Below, piece after piece: positions 45,794 to 57,611 of a DNA stretch of 64,000 nucleotides. The position numbers were made by a program, and so were the translations under genes. The stretch comes from JADJPO01 sp046330955 (GTDB lineage Bacteria; Actinomycetota; Actinomycetes; Actinomycetales; Kineosporiaceae). Position 1 is the stretch's first letter; the number at the start of each line of letters is the position of its first letter. A model generated the notes under the pieces. The model did no database searches and had not been told where the DNA came from. It worked only from the letters and a program-made list of their open reading frames with translations. The stretch is from positions 163,968 through 227,967 of the forward strand of contig JAXLRT010000005.1 of assembly GCA_046330955.1 (NCBI GenBank), written 5' to 3'.

Positions 45794-46090
45794 ATGTCCG
45801 CGATCTCCCGCGAGGAGGTCTCCCACCTCGCGATGCTCGCCCGGATCGACCTCACCCCCGACGAGCTGGACCGCATGGCCGGTCAGCTCGACGTCATCCT
45901 CGACGCGGTGGCCACCGTGCGCGAGGTGGCCGGCGAGGACGTCCCGGCGACCAGCCACCCGATGCCGCTGACCAACGTGACCCGCCCCGACGAGGTGCGC
46001 CCGAGCCTGACGCCCGAGCAGGCCCTGGCCGGCGCGCCGGAGGCGGAACAGCAGCGCTTCCGGGTGCCGCGGATCCTGGAGGAGGACTGA
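45794..46090 (+). CDS. gatC: Glu-tRNA(Gln)/Asp-tRNA(Asn) amidotransferase subunit C
   Basis: 98 residues: MSAISREEVSHLAMLARIDL, then LDVILDAVATVREVAGEDV and the C-terminal RVPRILEED. GatC wraps around GatA and GatB and stabilises the complex. Two bases separate its stop from the gatA ATG. Confidence 0.96.
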   Translation: MSAISREEVSHLAMLARIDLTPDELDRMAGQLDVILDAVATVREVAGEDVPATSHPMPLTNVTRPDEVRPSLTPEQALAGAPEAEQQRFRVPRILEED

Positions 46091-46092
46091 CC

Positions 46093-47619
46093 ATGGTCAC
46101 CGAGCTCACCCACCACACGGCGGCCCAGCTCGCCGAGGGCCTGCGCGCCAAGCAGTTCAGCGCGGTCGAGGTGACCCGGGCGCACCTGAACCGGATCGCC
46201 GAGGTGGACGGCGACGTCCACGCCTTCCTGCACATCGCCGGTAACGCCGCGCTGGCCACCGCCCGCGAGGTGGACGCCGCGCTGGCCGCCGGTGAGCAGC
46301 TGCCGGCCCTGGCCGGGGTACCGATCGCGGTCAAGGACGTGATGGCCACCCAGGGAGTGCCGACGACCTGCGGCAGCGCGATTCTGAAGGGCTGGGTGCC
46401 GCCGTACGACGCGACCGTGGTCCGGCGGATCAAGGACGCCCGGATGCCGATCCTGGGCAAGACCAACATGGACGAGTTCGCCATGGGGTCGAGCACCGAG
46501 CACTCGGCGTACGGCCCGACCCGCAACCCGTGGGACCTGTCCCGCATCCCAGGCGGGTCCGGTGGCGGGTCGGCCGCCTCGCTGGCCGCGTTCACCGCGC
46601 CGCTGGCCACCGGCACCGACACCGGCGGGTCGATCCGGCAGCCCGCCGCCGTCACCGGCACCGTCGGGGTGAAGCCGACCTACGGCGCGGTCAGCCGCTA
46701 CGGCCTGGTGGCGCTGGCCTCCAGCCTCGACCAGGCGGGGCCGTGCGCCCGTACCGTGCTGGACGCCGCGCTGCTGCACGAGGTGATGGCCGGGCACGAC
46801 CCGATGGACTCCACCAGCCTGACCGGTGAGTACCCGGACGTCGTGGCCGCGGCCCGGCGCGGGGCGCTCGGCGACCTGAGCGGGGTGACCGTGGGCGTCG
46901 TCCGCGAATTGGGCGGTGACGGCTACCAGGCCGGGGTGCGGCAGCGCTTCGACGAGGCGGTCGAGCTGCTGACCGCGGCCGGCGCCAAGGTGGTCGAGGT
47001 GAGTTGCCCGAGCTTCACCGCGGCGCTCGGGGCGTACTACCTGATCCTGCCGAGCGAGGCCAGCAGCAACCTGGCCAAGTTCGACGCCATGCGCTACGGC
47101 CTGCGGGTCTACCCCCAAGGGGTCGACGACCCCACGGCCGAGCAGGTCATGGCCGCCACTCGCGAGGTCGGGTTCGGCGCCGAGGTCAAGCGCCGGATCA
47201 TCCTGGGCACCTACGCCCTGTCGTCCGGGTACTACGACGCCTACTACGGCAGTGCGCAGAAGGTGCGCACGCTGATCCAGCGCGATTTCGCCGCCGCGTT
47301 CGAGGTGGCCGACGTGCTGGTGTCGCCGACCTCGCCGACCACGGCGTTCCCGTTGGGCGACAAGCTCGACGACCCACTGTCGATGTACCTGCAGGATGTC
47401 GCGACCATCCCGGCGAACCTGGCCGGGGTGCCGGGTATGTCCATCCCGGCCGGGCTGGCCGCCGAGGACGGGTTGCCGGTGGGGCTGCAGATCCTGGCGC
47501 CCGCCACCTGCGACGACCGGCTCTACCTGGTCGGTGCCGCCGTCGAGGCCGCGCTGACCGCCCGCTGGGGAGGGTCGCTGCTCGACCGCGCGCCGTCCCT
47601 CGACCGAGAGGCTGTGTGA
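46093..47619 (+). CDS. gatA: Glu-tRNA(Gln)/Asp-tRNA(Asn) amidotransferase subunit A
   Basis: 508 residues; amidase-signature enzyme releasing ammonia from glutamine. The Ser-cisSer-Lys triad is seen in GVPIAVKDVM (Lys), RIPGGSGGGSAASLAAF and GTDTGGSIRQPAAVTG (serines). It overlaps gatB by four bases (GTGA). Confidence 0.97.
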   Translation: MVTELTHHTAAQLAEGLRAKQFSAVEVTRAHLNRIAEVDGDVHAFLHIAGNAALATAREVDAALAAGEQLPALAGVPIAVKDVMATQGVPTTCGSAILKGWVPPYDATVVRRIKDARMPILGKTNMDEFAMGSSTEHSAYGPTRNPWDLSRIPGGSGGGSAASLAAFTAPLATGTDTGGSIRQPAAVTGTVGVKPTYGAVSRYGLVALASSLDQAGPCARTVLDAALLHEVMAGHDPMDSTSLTGEYPDVVAAARRGALGDLSGVTVGVVRELGGDGYQAGVRQRFDEAVELLTAAGAKVVEVSCPSFTAALGAYYLILPSEASSNLAKFDAMRYGLRVYPQGVDDPTAEQVMAATREVGFGAEVKRRIILGTYALSSGYYDAYYGSAQKVRTLIQRDFAAAFEVADVLVSPTSPTTAFPLGDKLDDPLSMYLQDVATIPANLAGVPGMSIPAGLAAEDGLPVGLQILAPATCDDRLYLVGAAVEAALTARWGGSLLDRAPSLDREAV

Positions 47620-49178
47620 CCGCGGTGAGTGCGACCACCACCCACGCGATGCCGGAGGCCGTGCTGGGTTTCGACGAGGCGATGGCGGCCTACGACCCCG
47701 TGATGGGGCTCGAGGTGCATGTCGAGTTGAACACCGCGACCAAGATGTTCTGCGGCTGCCCGACCGGTTTCGGCGCCGAGCCGAACAGCCAGGTGTGCCC
47801 GGTGTGCCTCGGCCTGCCCGGGGCGCTGCCGGTGCTCAACGCCCAGGGGCTGGAGAGTGCGATCCGGATCGGGCTGGCGCTGAACTGCTCGATCGCGAGC
47901 TGGTGCCGGTTCGCGCGCAAGAACTACTTCTACCCGGACATGCCGAAGAACTTCCAGACGTCCCAGTACGACGAGCCGATCGCGTCCAACGGCTATCTGG
48001 ACGTCGAGCTGGAGGACGGCAGCACGTTCCGGGTCGAGATCGAGCGCGCCCACATGGAGGAGGACACCGGTAAGTCCTCGCACGTCGGCGGGGCGACCGG
48101 GCGGATCCACGGTGCCGAGTACTCCCTGGTCGACTACAACCGGGCCGGTATCCCGCTGATCGAGATCGTCACCAAACCGTTGGTGGGGGCGGGGTCTCGG
48201 GCTCCCGAGGTGGCCCGGGCCTATGTCGCCGCGCTGCGCGATCTGTTGCGGGCGCTCGGGGTGAGCGACGTCAAGATGGAGCAGGGGTCGTTGCGCTGTG
48301 ACGCCAACGTGTCGCTGCGGCCGCGGGTCGGTGACGACCCCACGAGCGCCGAGCAGAACGCGGTGCCGTTCGGGACCCGCAGCGAGACCAAGAACGTCAA
48401 CTCGTTGCGCAGCGTCGAACGCGCCGTCCGGTACGAGATCACCCGCCAGGCGGCGCGGCTGGCCGCGGGGGAGCGCGTCGTCCAGGAGACCCGGCACTGG
48501 CACGAGGACACCGGGGTGACCACCTCGGGCCGGGAGAAGTCCGACGCCGAGGACTACCGCTACTTCCCCGAACCCGACCTGGTGCCGATCGCGCCGGACG
48601 CCGCGTGGATCGAGCAGCTGCGCGCCACGCTGCCCGAACCGCCCGCCCAGCGCCGGCGCCGGCTGCAGGCCGATTGGGGCTTCAGCGATCTCGAGATGCG
48701 CGACGTGGTCAATGCCGGTGCGACCGAGGCCATCGAGGCCACGGTGGCGGCGGGAGCGACGCCGGTGGCGGCCCGCAAGTGGTGGATGGGTGAGCTGGCG
48801 CGGCAGGCGAACGCCCGCGGCGTCGAGCTGAGCGAATTGGTGATCACGCCGGCTCAGGTCGGCGAGCTGCAGGGCCTGGTGGACGCCGGCACCCTGAACG
48901 ACGCCCTGGCCCGGCAGGTGCTGGACGGCGTGCTGGCCGGCGAGGGGTCGCCGGCCGAGGTGGTCGCCGCTCGGGGGCTCGAGCTGGTCTCGGACGACGG
49001 TGCGCTGATCGCCGCGGTCGAGGCGGCCATCGCGGCCAACGCCGACGTCGCCGAGAAGGTGCGCGGCGGCAAGGTGGCGGCCGTGGGGGCGCTGGTGGGC
49101 GCGGTCATGAAGCAGATGCGCGGTCAGGCCGATGCGGCCCGGGTGCGCGAGCTGCTGGTGGAGCGGCTGACGAGCTGA
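47616..49178 (+). CDS. gatB: Glu-tRNA(Gln)/Asp-tRNA(Asn) amidotransferase subunit B
   Basis: 520 residues from the overlapping GTG 47616 (a second GTG at 47625 is possible). It kinases the tRNA-bound Glu or Asp and transfers ammonia. Motifs: PVMGLEVHVELNTATKMFCG, VCPVCLGLPGALPVLN, RIHGAEYSLVDYNRAGIPL and VTTSGREKSDAEDYRYFPEP. The C-terminal helical and YqeY-like tail domains are intact. Last gene of the operon; it converges on the GGDEF gene with 18 bp between stops. Confidence 0.97.
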   Translation: MTAVSATTTHAMPEAVLGFDEAMAAYDPVMGLEVHVELNTATKMFCGCPTGFGAEPNSQVCPVCLGLPGALPVLNAQGLESAIRIGLALNCSIASWCRFARKNYFYPDMPKNFQTSQYDEPIASNGYLDVELEDGSTFRVEIERAHMEEDTGKSSHVGGATGRIHGAEYSLVDYNRAGIPLIEIVTKPLVGAGSRAPEVARAYVAALRDLLRALGVSDVKMEQGSLRCDANVSLRPRVGDDPTSAEQNAVPFGTRSETKNVNSLRSVERAVRYEITRQAARLAAGERVVQETRHWHEDTGVTTSGREKSDAEDYRYFPEPDLVPIAPDAAWIEQLRATLPEPPAQRRRRLQADWGFSDLEMRDVVNAGATEAIEATVAAGATPVAARKWWMGELARQANARGVELSELVITPAQVGELQGLVDAGTLNDALARQVLDGVLAGEGSPAEVVAARGLELVSDDGALIAAVEAAIAANADVAEKVRGGKVAAVGALVGAVMKQMRGQADAARVRELLVERLTS

Positions 49179-49196
49179 ATCGTCAGGCCTGGTCGA

Positions 49197-50886
49197 TCAG
49201 GCCTGGGCCGCCAGGTCTGGTCGGTGGAGCACGAACCGTCCTCGCCCGAGTCGCTTGGCCTCGTAGAGCGCCAGATCGGCGTGGGTGAGCACCTCGGTCG
49301 TGCTCTGCCCGGGCCGGATCCGGGTCACGCCGACGCTCGCCGAAGGCGTCACCGACGTGCCCGAGAGGCGGATCGGGCGCCGGATCGCGTCCAGCACCCG
49401 CGTGGCGAGGTCGGCGATCCCGTCGTGGTCCGATGGCACGGCCAGGACGACGAACTCGTCGCCACCCAGCCGGGCCACCAGGCTCTCGCCGCCGGCGGCC
49501 TCGCGCAGCCGGGACGCGGTGGCGACCAGGAGGTCGTCCCCGGCGAGGTGTCCGTGGGTGTCGTTCGTCGACTTGAAATGGTCGAGGTCGACGTAGAGCA
49601 GACAGCCGTAGCCGGCCGACGTGGTGTGCGCAGGGGTGTGGTCGTAGCCGTGCAGGGTGGCCACGGCCAGGGTGTGGTCGAGCGCGTTCAGGAAGGCCGC
49701 CCGGTTCGCCAGGCCGGTGAGGGCGTCGTGGGTGGCCTGGTGCCGGGCCTGCGCCAGGGCGGCGTGCAGCCGATGAACGGTGCGCGCGTCCTGGACGGCG
49801 AGGCCGGCGTGTTCGGCCAGGGTGACCGCCAGCGCGGAGTCGAGCTCGGTGAAGCGATGCCCGGGGGTGCGCGATCCGAGGACCAGGTGGCCGATCGTGA
49901 CGGCCCCCTGGCGCACCGGGACGGCGATGACGGCACACACCCTGGGGTCGCCGAGCTGGGCGGCCTCGGGACGATCCCCGAAGGCGTTGTCCACCACGGG
50001 CTCACCGGCACCCTCGGCGCGCCGTCCGATGCCCAAGGGATCGTGGGAGACGGCGATCCGATCGCGGGCGGCGGGGGTGAGTCCGGTGGCCGACAGCAGT
50101 GAGGCCGGGGCGTGGGACGGCGCCGGGCCGCCACGGTGATCCCCTCTGGTACCGATGCCCCCGGAGGATGTGGGGGGCGGGGCGTCGACGTCCGCCTGCA
50201 CCCGCAACAGGGCGACGTCACACTCGAGCAGTTCGCAGGCGGTGGTGGTGATCGCGTCGAGCACCTGGGTGAGATGGCTGCGGGCGGCGATCGCCCGCTG
50301 GATGCGGGAGAAGCGTTCGAGGGTGAGCTGTCGCTGCTCCCGGACCCGTACCAGCAGCTCGGTGACCTGGCGGGTGGTCAGTTCGCTGCTCTCACGCGCC
50401 GTCCGTTCGGCCCCCAGCGCCGACAGCACGTCGAGGTCAGGCCGAGCACGTTGGCCATGGCGGCGATCATGCCCCGTTCACCGGGACCGAACGAGCCGCT
50501 GCCCCGGGCCACCAGCAGGTGGGCGTCGGCGATCCGGCCCATCTCGGCGCAGGACACCTCGCCCGGGCCGAAGCCGGGATGTCGATCCGGGCGTTGGGGT
50601 CGGTGCACGCCGCCAGCAGCTGAGCCGTGGGGATCGGCCGGCGGCCGAAGCCGATGCAACTGCGCACCCGGCCGGCGACCACGACGGCGCCGACCTCCGA
50701 GTCGGTCGCCGCCGCGGCGGCCTCGGCGGCGGTCTGCAGCGCCGTGGCCTCGTCGCGGCAGGCCGAGACCGTGCCGAGGAAGGCCACCAGGTGTTGGGTG
50801 GTCCAGGAGGTGGGGGCCAGGTGCGTCGCCGGCTGGTCCGGACGGCGAGGTCCGGGGACGCGGGGCTGGGTGAGTGGGGCGGTCAC
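49197..50886 (-). pseudogene. GAF-GGDEF diguanylate cyclase gene with two frameshifts
   Basis: The GTG at 50886 overlaps the FIST gene stop (GTGA). Frame one: TTQHLVAFLGTVSACRDEAT, then DSEVGAVVVAGRVRSCIGFG to about 50575. Frame two: GRIADAHLLVARGSGSFG and GMIAAMANVLGL to about 50435. Frame three: VTELLVRVREQRQLTLERFS, a GAF domain (ITTTACELLECDVALLRVQA, RVCAVIAVPVRQGAV), then a GGDEF domain with LTGLANRAAFLNALDH and SLVARLGGDEFVVLA. The GGDEF active-site motif is intact, as is an RxxD-like stretch upstream. Repaired, it would be about 560 residues, a sensor that makes c-di-GMP. The last 410 residues could be made alone from an internal start. Confidence 0.8.
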
Positions 50887-52124
50887 GCGAAGGCCAGGAC
50901 GACGAGGGTCTGGTTGTGGAATCCGTTGAGCCCGTGGGTTCGGGCGATCTCGCCGTAGGTGTAGAAGCCGATCATCGGCGCCGCATCGGTGTGCCGCACG
51001 ATCTGGTCGACCTCGGCGGTCACGGCCTCGCCGAGGGCGGCACGGCGGGCGATGCAGTCGAAGGCGATCACCCCCTTGGCCGGCTGACCGTCCAGCTGCT
51101 CGACCGCGATCCGGCACGCCTCGCCGGAGGCCTCCAGAACCGCCTCGGTGCCGCCGTCCATGATCCAGGTCAGGCCGCCCTGGGGAACCGGGGCGACCAG
51201 GTTGAGACATCGGGTCTCGAAATCCGCTCCGGTCACGAACCGCACCAGGTCGTGGCCCCGCCCGGGGATGCCGAGCGGATGGTGCAGGGCGAAGCGCGTG
51301 AAGGCGGCGGGGGACTCGCGGACCTCGGCGAGGGCGTCGACCGCGCGCAGGTAGGCGTCCAGGGCCGGCTCGTCGTCCAGGGTGTGAACAGTGGGACCGC
51401 TCGAGCCGGTGACGACGAGTGCCTCGCCGGTACGCGTCCAGCCGTGGCGTACCCCGACCCCAGCGGTGCATCGCTGCGCAGCCGGACGCCGACCACGCTG
51501 TCGGTGAGCACGAGGTCGCCGTCGGGGTCGTGATCAGCTGAGTGGTCGACTGCATGGCCAGGTCGTCCCCGGCGCAGCCGCCGACCAGCCGGATCGCGGC
51601 GCCGGTCACTCGATAGACGCCGGTGACCATGGCCTGCTGGTCGCCGGACAGGCCGTCCGACAGCAACACCACGATCTCGTGATCGCGACCGTCCGTGGCG
51701 CGCTCGGTGGACTTGTCGGTGTCCGGCAGCTGCGGCGGGAGGGAACAACTGCTCGGCCACGGCCTGGCCCGTGCCGGCGGAGTCCCGTTGCAGTCCTCGG
51801 GCGTAGGCCAGGTCGACCCGCGAACCGTCGCCGCCGAGCATCATCAGGGCCGCGGTGGCGCTGTGGCTGCCCTGCGCCGTGATCTCGCCGGCCGTGGTGC
51901 AGCCGGCCAGCAGGGTGGCGGCCGGGAGCTGCTCGCGCAGGGTCGCCGCCACCCGGGCCAGATCGTGGGTGGCACTGGCGAACACGATCACCAGGGCCGG
52001 GTCGTCGTCCGAGGGCGTCCGACCGGACAGGGCGCGGTCGGGCCGCCTCGCGCGTCGCCTCGGCCGCACCGGACTGGTTCGAGTGGCCCGCGGTGCACCA
52101 TCGACGCGCGGTGGAGGTCATCAC
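50883..52124 (-). pseudogene. FIST-domain sensory protein gene with about four frameshifts
   Basis: Pieces in order: MTSTARRWCTAGHSNQSGAA; PALVIVFASATHDLARVAAT with PAATLLAGCTTAGEITAQGS (FIST_N, frame change near 52040); IVVLLSDGLSGDQQAMVTGV with IRLVGGCAGDDLAMQST (near 51735); TDSVVGVRLRSDAPLG (near 51540); and FVTGADFETRCLNLVAPVPQ with APMIGFYTYGEIARTHGLNG (FIST_C, from about 51450 on). FIST proteins are ligand-binding sensors, possibly for amino acids. The GTGA overlap with the GGDEF gene indicates a sensor to c-di-GMP module. Start ATG 52121 or GTG 52124. Confidence 0.78.
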
Positions 52125-52167
52125 CTCGTCTGCATCGACCGGCCAGCATTCGATCTTGACGGGCGCC

Positions 52168-52173
52168 TATGGT
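52168..52173 (+). promoter_or_regulatory. -10 element of a leaderless promoter (2-hydroxyacid dehydrogenase)
   Basis: TATGGT, six bases before ATG 52180. Confidence 0.48.
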
Positions 52174-52179
52174 CGTGTC

Positions 52180-53158
52180 ATGAACCAGCCAGCTGATCTG
52201 GATCGTTCCCGGGCGGTTCCCGACGGGGCGCCGTCCACCCCGAGGCCGGTGGTCACCGTGCCCGACGAGCGGTGGCTCGGGTTGTGGCCGGCGGGTCGGC
52301 GCCGGTCGAGCTGGTGCAGTGGACCATGGTCGACCCTACCCGGCAGACCGGGAACCGCCGTCCGTCGTGGTGCTGCCTATATGGGCAAGGCGTCGGTGAT
52401 GCACCGACTCGAGGCCGTGCCCTCGGCGCAGGTGGTGCAGTTGCTGTCCGCCGGATACGAGGCGGTACTGCCCCTGCTGCCGCCGGGCGTGACGTTGGCC
52501 AATGCTGCCGGGGTGCACGACACCTCGACGGCGGAGCTGGCCTGGCGCTGACGGTGTCGGCCCTGCGGGGATCGGCGAGTTCGCGCGGGCGCAGAGCGAG
52601 GGACGGTGGCTCGGTGGCACCGCCCGGCTGGCCGACCGGCGGGTGCTGCTGATCGGTGTAGGCAACGTGGGTGAGGCCATCGCGGATCGGCTGTTGCCGT
52701 TCGAGGTGAGCATCACGCGGGTGGGCAGCCGGGCGCGGGACGACGCGCGCGGTCGCGTGCACGGGGTGCAGCAGCTGGCTGCGTTGCTGCCGGAGCATGA
52801 GGTGGTGATCCTGGCCTGCCCGCTCACCGAGGCGACGCGAGGAGTTGGTGGACGCCGCGTTCCTGGCGGCCATGCCGGACGGCGCGCTGCTGGTGAACGT
52901 GGCCCGGGGCCGGTCGTGGTGACCGATGACCTGGTCGAGGCCCTGGCGGGTGGGCGGCTGTACGCGGCGCTGGACGTCGATCGAGCCGTTGCCGCCCGAG
53001 CACCCGTTGTGGCGCAGCCCAACACGTTGATCAGCCCCCATGTCGGTGGCGACACCACGGCCTTCCCGCCGCGGGCGCGGGCGCTGCTGCGCGATCAACT
53101 GGAGCGGTTCGCCGCCGGACGTCCGCTGGTCAACATCGTCGCCGGTCCGGTGCGCTGA
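52180..53158 (+). pseudogene. D-isomer-specific 2-hydroxyacid dehydrogenase gene with many frameshifts
   Basis: The family sequence hops among frames: RPVVTVPDERWLGL, APVELVQWTMVDP, YMGKASVMHRLEAVPSAQVV with ANAAGVHDTSTAELA, RVLLIGVGNVGEAIADRLLP (the GxGxxG NAD loop), HEVVILACPLTEAT, then DAAFLAAMPDGALLVNVARG in another frame, VVVTDDLVEALAGGRLYAAL, and QPNTLISPHVGGDT with ERFAAGRPLVNIVAG to 53158. At least six indels are needed. The joined protein (about 320 residues) has the dehydrogenase catalytic Arg and His regions. Substrate unknown. The density of indels with otherwise good conservation points to base-calling error at least as much as decay. Confidence 0.8.
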
Positions 53159-53208
53159 CCCGCTCCTGATGTGCTCTCCGGTCCGCCATGGTCCGAATCC
53201 GCGGTGCA

Positions 53209-55224
<2,016 letters not shown>

Positions 55225-55231
55225 GAAGCGG

Positions 55232-55237
55232 ACAGTA
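55232..55237 (-). promoter_or_regulatory. -10 element of a leaderless promoter (DUF222/HNH gene)
   Basis: Minus-strand TACTGT, seven bases before ATG 55224. Confidence 0.42.
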
Positions 55238-55418
55238 CGGGCGACCACCGACAACCAAGCCGCCTCAGAGCCCCATGAAAGCCATTGCAGCAGAACGACT
55301 TTTGTGGAACAGGTCACTTTGCGCCGCTCTCGTGGAACGGGAATATCGGCCCGTCGGAACCTCGCAACGACGACCACATTCCGAGCCGATTCATCCGGCC
55401 GATCCACCCCGAGCCAAG

Positions 55419-57215
55419 TCACCCGAGCAGCAGCAACCCGTAGGCGACGGCCCAGCGGTGCCCCAACCGGCCCGCGAGATCCGCCCGCCCCAAGGTGGCG
55501 CCGCGCAGCGCCGTGGCGACCACGGCGGGGAGTTCGTCACTGCCGGCCGGCCCGCCCACCAGCAGCACGTCCCGATCGCCGAAGAGATCAGGCAGGTCAC
55601 CCGGCGTGGACAGCTCCCCGAGACCACCGACCGTGGCCACCACCCTGCGGACGTTCTCGCCGAACACCGTTCGCAACAGGGCAATCCGGATCGCGCGCCA
55701 CTGGGACGGCGTCAGCGCGCCACCGAACGGCAGCTCACCCGCCGGCCCGGGGACCACCAGCCGTCCAACCGTTCCGGTGGCTGCCGCCTGATCCCGGAAG
55801 TGCCGCCCGCCGGCCTCGTCGGCGATGACGTGGGCCGACTCGACCCGCACGGCCGCACCGCGTTTCACCCATTCCGCAGCACCGGATGAGAGACCGAGTG
55901 CCCGGGCGACGGCTGCGGTGAGCAACTCGCCCGACCCCGCGGCGGTCACCGGGCTCGCGCCATCCCCGGCACCGACCAGATCGATGGTGCCGCCGCCCAG
56001 ATCCAGCACTAGGGCATCGCTGCGTGCTCCCGGGGTGGTGAGCGCTCCGGCTCGGGCGGCTGCCGGCTCGCTGCCCACCACCTCGACCCGGCGTCCCGGC
56101 GCCTCGAAAACCTCGGGCCAGGCGCGCGCGGCGTCCGGACCGGACAGCAGCGACAGGCTCACCTGCTGCGCCGACGCGGCGTCCTCGCGCAGGCCCGCCA
56201 GCACGCCGGCGAGGGGGTCGGTGGCCGGATCGACCAGCCAGAGATCCCGTGCCGCCGAGGGCTCCTCGCCCGGCAACCGCACCTCACACAGCGAGCCCAC
56301 CGGGCGCCCCTGCAACGCGGCGACCGCCCCGTCCCAGGGCACCGTGCTGCCGTCATCGAAGGTGAGGCCGCCGGCCCGGGTCGGCTCGTCGTCCACGAGG
56401 TTCGACCCTCCGGACGCCGCGCCATGCGACGAGATCGCGACACCGACCGCGATCGCGCCCTGGCCGCGCAGCCGCCGAGCCAGGGCCGCAGCGTGGACGT
56501 GTTCGGCGTCGCCCAGCTGCAGATCGCGGGCCAGCCGGATCGCCTCGACGGCCGTGGTCACCACACCGCCGGGCGGGGCCACCTCGACCACTACCCGCGC
56601 GCAGGCCAGCGCGGTCTCGGGGTCGACCCCGTCCACGATCGGCAGCGGATGCGGCAGCCGGGAGGCGACCAGTCGGGCCTCGTCGCCGGCGAGCAGGACG
56701 CCGGTCACCGACACCCCGGCCGCCAGCCACGAGCGCACCCGAGCCGCGGTACGACGGAAGCCGAGTGGATCGCGCGCCACCAGAACCACCGCCGACTCGG
56801 GCCCCAGCGAACCGGACGCCGCAGCGAACCGGGCGGCGAATGCCTCGGGGTCGTCGTCCAGATCGAGCGGGCGACCAGCGACGTAGCCCTGCCCGGCAGG
56901 AGTCACCGCTCCGGCCGCGAGCAGCACCAGGCGGCCGGTCGGTTCGGCGACCCGGTCGAGCGTGACGGTCAGGGTGTGCGCCGGGGACTGCGGGGTGATC
57001 AGCACCCGATCGCAGCTACGGCCCAGACGCCGCTCCATGCGGGCCAGCAGCCGAGCCGCCCCCTCGGCCGCCTCGACCGACCCCTTGACCCCGCGCGTCG
57101 GACGGCGATCCCACGCCACCGGGCGCGGCGGCTCACCCCCGGCGGGATCCACCGCCGCCTCGGCGATGACGATCTCGGTGGTGGCATTGCCGATGTCGAC
57201 CCCGGCGATCAGCAC
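55419..57215 (-). CDS. ddrA: Diol dehydratase reactivase, large subunit
   Basis: 598 residues from a GTG. ATP-dependent chaperone that replaces damaged B12 in diol/glycerol dehydratase. The actin/Hsp70-like core starts VLIAGVDIGNATTEIVI and has SDALVLDLGGGTIDLVGAG (phosphate loop) and VLLVGGPAGSDELPAVVATA. The swivel region GVAISSHGAASGGSNLVDDE and KGSVEAAEGAARLLARMERR match DdrA/PduG. It lies 12 bases after the dehydratase small subunit and closes the operon. No gene for the small reactivase subunit (DdrB/PduH) follows; the next gene is the DUF222/HNH one. Confidence 0.92.
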   Translation of the reverse strand: MLIAGVDIGNATTEIVIAEAAVDPAGGEPPRPVAWDRRPTRGVKGSVEAAEGAARLLARMERRLGRSCDRVLITPQSPAHTLTVTLDRVAEPTGRLVLLAAGAVTPAGQGYVAGRPLDLDDDPEAFAARFAAASGSLGPESAVVLVARDPLGFRRTAARVRSWLAAGVSVTGVLLAGDEARLVASRLPHPLPIVDGVDPETALACARVVVEVAPPGGVVTTAVEAIRLARDLQLGDAEHVHAAALARRLRGQGAIAVGVAISSHGAASGGSNLVDDEPTRAGGLTFDDGSTVPWDGAVAALQGRPVGSLCEVRLPGEEPSAARDLWLVDPATDPLAGVLAGLREDAASAQQVSLSLLSGPDAARAWPEVFEAPGRRVEVVGSEPAAARAGALTTPGARSDALVLDLGGGTIDLVGAGDGASPVTAAGSGELLTAAVARALGLSSGAAEWVKRGAAVRVESAHVIADEAGGRHFRDQAAATGTVGRLVVPGPAGELPFGGALTPSQWRAIRIALLRTVFGENVRRVVATVGGLGELSTPGDLPDLFGDRDVLLVGGPAGSDELPAVVATALRGATLGRADLAGRLGHRWAVAYGLLLLG

Positions 57216-57227
57216 CCGATCACCGGC

Positions 57228-57611
57228 TCACCGCAACAGGCCGCGCGCCTGGTAGACCGTTGCCGCCTCACGGATCAGGGCGGCGTTGCGGACGGCGCCG
57301 AGACCGTCGAGTTCGGTCGCGATCCGTTCCAGGTCCGCCGCGCTCGACCGATGTGGGCGCAACGCCTCGTAGATCGCCAGCACGCGCTCGTCGGTCAGCG
57401 CCGTCAGTTCGGACGCCCGGCGAAAGTTCTCTCCCAGTTGGGGATTACCTGCCCCGGTCGCCACCTCGGCCTGGGCGATGAGGGTGTCCGGGTGGATCCG
57501 GATGTCGTCGAGGCTTACCTCGCCGGCCAGCACGCCGTCCAGGGTGATCTGCTCGACCGGAGTGCCCGACCGCGCACGAACCTGCGTCGGTACCTGCCCT
57601 GCCTGCTCCAT
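57228..57611 (-). CDS. pduE: Diol dehydratase small subunit
   Basis: 127 residues; its ATG shares one base with the stop of the large/medium fusion (TGATG). Conserved parts: ITLDGVLAGEVSLDDIRIHP, NFRRASELTALTDERVLAIY, ALRPHRSS and ALIREAATVYQARGLL. The Klebsiella subunit has an N-terminal amphipathic helix and linker of about 50 residues, which in microcompartment-forming relatives targets the shell; this is missing here. The enzyme is therefore probably free in the cytoplasm. Confidence 0.93.
   Translation of the reverse strand: MEQAGQVPTQVRARSGTPVEQITLDGVLAGEVSLDDIRIHPDTLIAQAEVATGAGNPQLGENFRRASELTALTDERVLAIYEALRPHRSSAADLERIATELDGLGAVRNAALIREAATVYQARGLLR

Noticed and set aside
52156..52173. 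TTGACG plus TATGGT as a complete promoter
   Set aside because: The spacer is only six bases, far too short; only the TATGGT element was kept.
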